This document shows, piece by piece, positions 60,568 through 64,000 of a DNA stretch of 64,000 nucleotides (position 1 is its first letter; each line of letters opens with the position of its first letter). The notes below the pieces were generated by a model that saw only the letters and a list, made by a program, of their open reading frames with translations, had not been told where the DNA came from and ran no database searches. Position numbers and translations under genes: made by a program. Source of the stretch: Chrysomallon squamiferum (taxonomy: Eukaryota > Mollusca > Gastropoda > Neomphalida > Peltospiridae); contig CM022666.1 in NCBI GenBank assembly GCA_012295275.1, forward strand, positions 9,634,502 to 9,698,501. Direction: 5' to 3'.

Positions 60568-61613
60568 TTTTAATTTAGTCGCTGTTCGACATGAAAGAAG
60601 TTGCATTCGTGACTGTCACTGACGTACCCAGAGGGGAGAGGTAGGTATATAGATAAAATAAAGCAAAACAAATGTGTGTATATCTATGTGTGTATTTATG
60701 TATGTGTACGTGTGTATGAGAGTGTGTATGTGTAGTTCGTAAAAATAGATTAGATTACGATATATGTAAATAAATGCATACAAATATACACACGTTCATA
60801 CATATATACATACATACATACATACATACATATACATGTGTATACGTACGTCTATCTACCTATCTATAGCTAGATCTATATCTGTCATTGGTTTTGTGTG
60901 AACTTACCCAAACTCCAATGCGCCACTTAAATTTTACATCACTATTTCGAAGCATAAAGAATTATTTTCAGCTTCATATAAAACGGTTATTATTTCTAAT
61001 ATAATAATTACATTAGTCTGTGTCATTCTTGCAAAGCAAAATGACCGAGTTTCTTATGATGTATTAGAGAAATAAAACAACAAAGGCATGACGTCACATG
61101 AATACAAAAGCAAAACGCCATCAGCGAAGGTTAATATAATGTGTTCTTGTCTAATAGCAAACATTCTGGTAACTTTTTAATTATATAGTAACAGTTTATT
61201 CATATTTATTTTAAGTGTTTATGAAAGTATTTCGAAAAAAGTGTTCAGTGATACTATTTATACTCTAATCAAGTTAGAAGAGAGCATGGGAGGCCCGTGT
61301 GCGTGTGTGTGTGTGTATTGGTGTGCATACGTATGTGTATGTTTGTCTCTGTGTGTGTGTATGTATTACTGCTGTTATCACTATTATTATATTGTACATA
61401 TATGTATACCCCTATATTTAACTTTACATGCATACATACATACAGACACACAAAGAGAGAGAGACAAGCATTTATAAATACTGATTGGAATTATTGTTTT
61501 TCCTTTATATAAATACACATTACTATCAATATTATAGCTTCCAATTTTATTTAATAAATTTTCGTTCTACATATTCGTTACTACTGGTTTAATAAGAAAG
61601 ATATCAAAAGCGA

Positions 61614-61614
<1 letters not shown>

Positions 61615-61666
<52 letters not shown>
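61615..61666 (+). repeat. (CA)n microsatellite
   Basis: About 26 perfect CA units. Confidence 0.95.
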
Positions 61667-61667
<1 letters not shown>

Positions 61668-62354
61668 TATATTAATATTTAAATGGAAGAAACCTTTTTT
61701 TTTTTTTTTTTCCCCAAAGTTTATTGTTCGTTTATTCATTCATTCATTATAATATAATGTAGTAGTTTATCTTTCCTTCTGTGTGTAATTTTATATGTAC
61801 ATAGATAATAAAATTACTTATGTAAAATTGAATCGATAAGTTTTATAAATAATGATAACAATAATAACAACAACAACAAGGAAACAAACATTAATAAATA
61901 AAATAATAATAATAATAAACAAACAAAAAACTTTTTTGTATTAGAATATATAGTAGCAGTAGGAATAATCACAGCAGTAGTTGTTATTGTTGTTACATAA
62001 GAAACTAAAACGATATCAACACTTAATGACAAAAAAAAAGAATTAAAATTAAAATTGATGTATCAAACGATTTATGTCCCAGAATCTCAGCTGCCGAAAA
62101 CTTATTGTTTATTTTTAAAATGTATTTTAATTTTTCTAAATTTCCACCATTTGATTTTGTATTATTCGTCAACACGAATGTGTTTCAGACTCGTTCAAGT
62201 CAATCAGGTGAGAAAAAATTTAATAATTCGGAATTTTACGCGTCGGTTTGCATTTTACTTATGTAATATGAATATACTGCGTTCATTCAAACAACAACAA
62301 AAAATAATCCAAATTGGAATTAAATTAAATTAAATTATTTCTACGTTAATACGA

Positions 62355-62356
<2 letters not shown>

Positions 62357-62385
<29 letters not shown>
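62357..62385 (+). repeat. (TG)n microsatellite
   Basis: About 14 units, ~90 bases upstream of the CCAAT box of the SNAG gene promoter. Confidence 0.95.
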
Positions 62386-62390
<5 letters not shown>

Positions 62391-62470
62391 TTTGTACCCT
62401 CAAATATTTGTTCCTTGATTGAATCAAATCAAGTTCCTGTCTGCCACGCGACGAGAGCCGAATCGAGGAC

Positions 62471-62540
62471 TGTGATTGGCTACAGCTGGTTGTGGCTACG
62501 CTTATGAGGAAATAATCAAATAAAAGGGGCGTGGCCAGCA
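62471..62540 (+). promoter_or_regulatory. Core promoter of the SNAG-domain gene
   Basis: In order: an inverted CCAAT box (ATTGG, 62475-62479), a CAGCTG E-box (62483-62488), a TATA-like AAATAAAAGG (62518-62527) and a GC/KLF box GGGGCGTGGCC (62526-62536). Transcription would start near 62545-62560, giving a leader of about 100 bases before the ATG at 62650. The order and spacing suit a regulated TATA promoter. CAGCTG suits proneural or other bHLH control, which is inference. Confidence 0.5.
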
Positions 62541-62649
62541 TTGTTGCTACAATATTAAACACGCAACAGAAATTTGTTTCCAGAAAAGTGACTGCGAAAA
62601 TTTCAAATAAAGCGAGATTTGACTTATTAAATATTTTTTACTTTTGGAA

Positions 62650-63460
62650 ATGCCAAAATCGTTTCTCGTGAAAAACAAAAAGTCAGAATTAACAATGAGT
62701 GAAGCGACAGCTAGCGCTTTTCAGCTCGTGATCCCAAAACATGCTGGTGAGTTATGATTATTTTTATTTTAGAGTTTTAATTGATCAGTTAATTAGAATT
62801 CGATACGCAGCAAACTATGTTTTTATTATATATAATTTTTAATTTATAAATTTCTTTTTTACCTTTAAAATGTGATGTTTATTAGTTTAGATATATAATT
62901 TAGGAAAGAAAAAAAATAAATAAAAGAGAGAAAAATTTAAATTAAAAAATTTAAAACAAAACATAAAAACAAAAACAACAAAACAGCAAAACAATAAAAA
63001 CTTTAACATAAATCAAACATTTTTAAAGCATTTATATTTATTATAAAAAATAATAATAATTAGAAATTATTAACGGATGATTGAATTTATTAAATTATTT
63101 TTAAAATAGATTTGTATATTGAAAACATGACTGACACCTAATGTTTCAAGTTGTGTGTAAGTGGTAATATTAAAATGGTATTATTTAATTAAATATTAAC
63201 TGTACCGTTTAATTATTATATTTGATTATTTGGCATTTTTTTTATTTGACTTTTTTATATCATTCAATTTTTTTTTTAGTTTTATACACAATACATTTTT
63301 ATTTTTATATTTGAATCTTTTTATTATTAATTATTCTTTTTTTTTTTTTTTTACAGTCGTCATTATTCATTTATCGATTTATTGTTTCTTTGTTTTGTTT
63401 TGTTTGTTTTTGTTTTGTTTTTGCTGTATTTTATTATTATTTTTTTTTTTTGTATTATGG

Positions 63461-63495
<35 letters not shown>

Positions 63496-63769
63496 TTTTT
63501 GTTGTTGTTGTGGTAGCTGATGTTGACATATACATATAATGTATTCTTAACTAGACGATTCACGGGGACAGAAGTGCGGCCTGACTCATTCTGCCATTGA
63601 GGAGCGCCCGAAATTCTCAACTGTCGGTGGTGACGTCACAGCGTTTAGACCCTGGGAAAACGAAACTGAAAGTAAACCTGATGATACACAATCTCAGCAA
63701 GGTAAGAATGAAACTAATTTAAGAAATATTTATTTATATATTTATTATATATTATTTAACTTTTATTTT

Positions 63770-63835
<66 letters not shown>

Positions 63836-64000
63836 TCAGATATTTTAGCGGAATCAAACAACAGCGACGGATACAGCATCTTTTCTTCATCACCTCGAGT
63901 GACGGGAAAACGTCAGTCTTACCCCAACTTCAGCGCGTTTACTAGCAAAATCTTCTATCCCTTTCCTTTCTTTAGTTGCCCTATAAACAACGTTTTTTCC
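62650..64000 (+). CDS. SNAG-domain transcription repressor, GFI1/senseless-like, 5' part
   Basis: Three exons: 62650-62746, 63555-63701 and 63840 to the window end, with donors G|gtgagt and G|gtaaga, acceptors aactag| and atttcag|, all phase 1 and in frame. The protein begins MPKSFLVKNKK, the SNAG motif (MPRSFLVK...) that recruits LSD1/CoREST in GFI1, Snail, Scratch and INSM proteins. Lysines after FLVK fit GFI1 (FLVKSKK) best. The ~134 residues in view otherwise look like a disordered linker (FRPWENETESKPDDTQSQQ; SSSPRVTGKRQSYPNFSAF). C2H2 zinc fingers, which would settle the family, must lie right of the window. The weakest point is the second acceptor, which has a poor pyrimidine tract. 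Intron 2 contains (ATT)n. Confidence 0.75.
63466..63499 (+). repeat. (ATTT)n microsatellite in intron 1 of the SNAG gene
   Basis: About eight ATTT units between exons 1 and 2. Confidence 0.9.
63773..63835 (+). repeat. (ATT)n microsatellite in intron 2 of the SNAG gene
   Basis: About 20 ATT units ending at the polypyrimidine/acceptor (atttcag) of exon 3, so it supplies part of the splice-acceptor context. Confidence 0.95.

Larger units (their letters stand above)
60566..62450. other. Intergenic sequence upstream of the SNAG gene
   Basis: Mostly simple-sequence DNA: interrupted TG/TA repeats at 60670-60860 and 61295-61365. A palindromic CRE, TGACGTCA, is at 61089-61096. The short + and - open frames in the TG/CA-rich parts are artefacts. 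No gene supported. Confidence 0.5.

Noticed and set aside
61241-61512. 78- and 71-codon frames near the TG repeat
   Set aside because: Encoded by TG/CA microsatellite sequence.
1-64000. tRNA, rRNA, CRISPR arrays, bacterial operons, attachment sites
   Set aside because: Looked for by eye; no cloverleaf with A/B boxes, no rRNA segments, no regularly spaced short repeats with unique spacers. The regular arrays are satellites or minisatellites.

Overview
This window is AT-rich nuclear DNA from an animal. It has spliceosomal introns with ordinary GT/AG sites, metazoan gene families split into short exons, and a great deal of microsatellite, minisatellite and DNA-transposon sequence. Dense (ATT)n, (CA)n and GT-rich tracts would suit a mollusc or another lophotrochozoan, but that placement is inference; no sequence here fixes the species. 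There are no operons, plasmid features or CRISPR arrays.

Layout. 1-260: the 3' end of a + strand gene for a Lys/His-rich protein. 1426-1598: a well-formed terminal coding exon of an unidentified - strand gene. 1847-3082: a broken hAT-type transposase. 4758-9180: two ~302-bp direct repeats, strand-skewed GT-rich and CA-rich arrays, and a short island holding four GACCAAT heptamers. 10921-26130: a long tandem satellite whose best part is a near-identical 1690-bp dimer repeat; a dead 1147-bp mariner (DD41D) sits inside it, and the matching empty site survives in another copy. 26200-30700: AT-rich sequence without convincing genes.

30729-44560 (- strand): an AP-1 clathrin adaptor sigma subunit gene with three core coding exons and at least two alternative last exons. 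A 2556-bp transposon with long inverted repeats lies in one of its introns. 45780-46270 is a pogo/Tigger remnant. 48556-56066 (- strand): a complete 12-exon WDFY-type gene (WD40 repeats with an inserted FYVE finger, 405 residues), with two CACGTG boxes just upstream of its start codon. 56103-62460 is intergenic, with two pockets that look regulatory. 62650-64000 (+ strand) is the start of a gene for a SNAG-domain repressor, probably a GFI1/senseless-type zinc-finger protein, with a readable core promoter.

AP-1 sigma and the WDFY protein both work in endosome/trans-Golgi traffic, but nothing shows that their neighbourhood is functional. The most unusual structure is in the WDFY gene. Two introns hold degenerate minisatellites whose repeat unit is a copy of the preceding exon's end plus its 5' splice site, so the true donor is followed by a ladder of donor-like sequences. 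The satellite with its dimeric higher-order structure and the paired filled/empty mariner site are the next most informative features. All exon structures were read by hand from splice motifs, reading frame and family resemblance.
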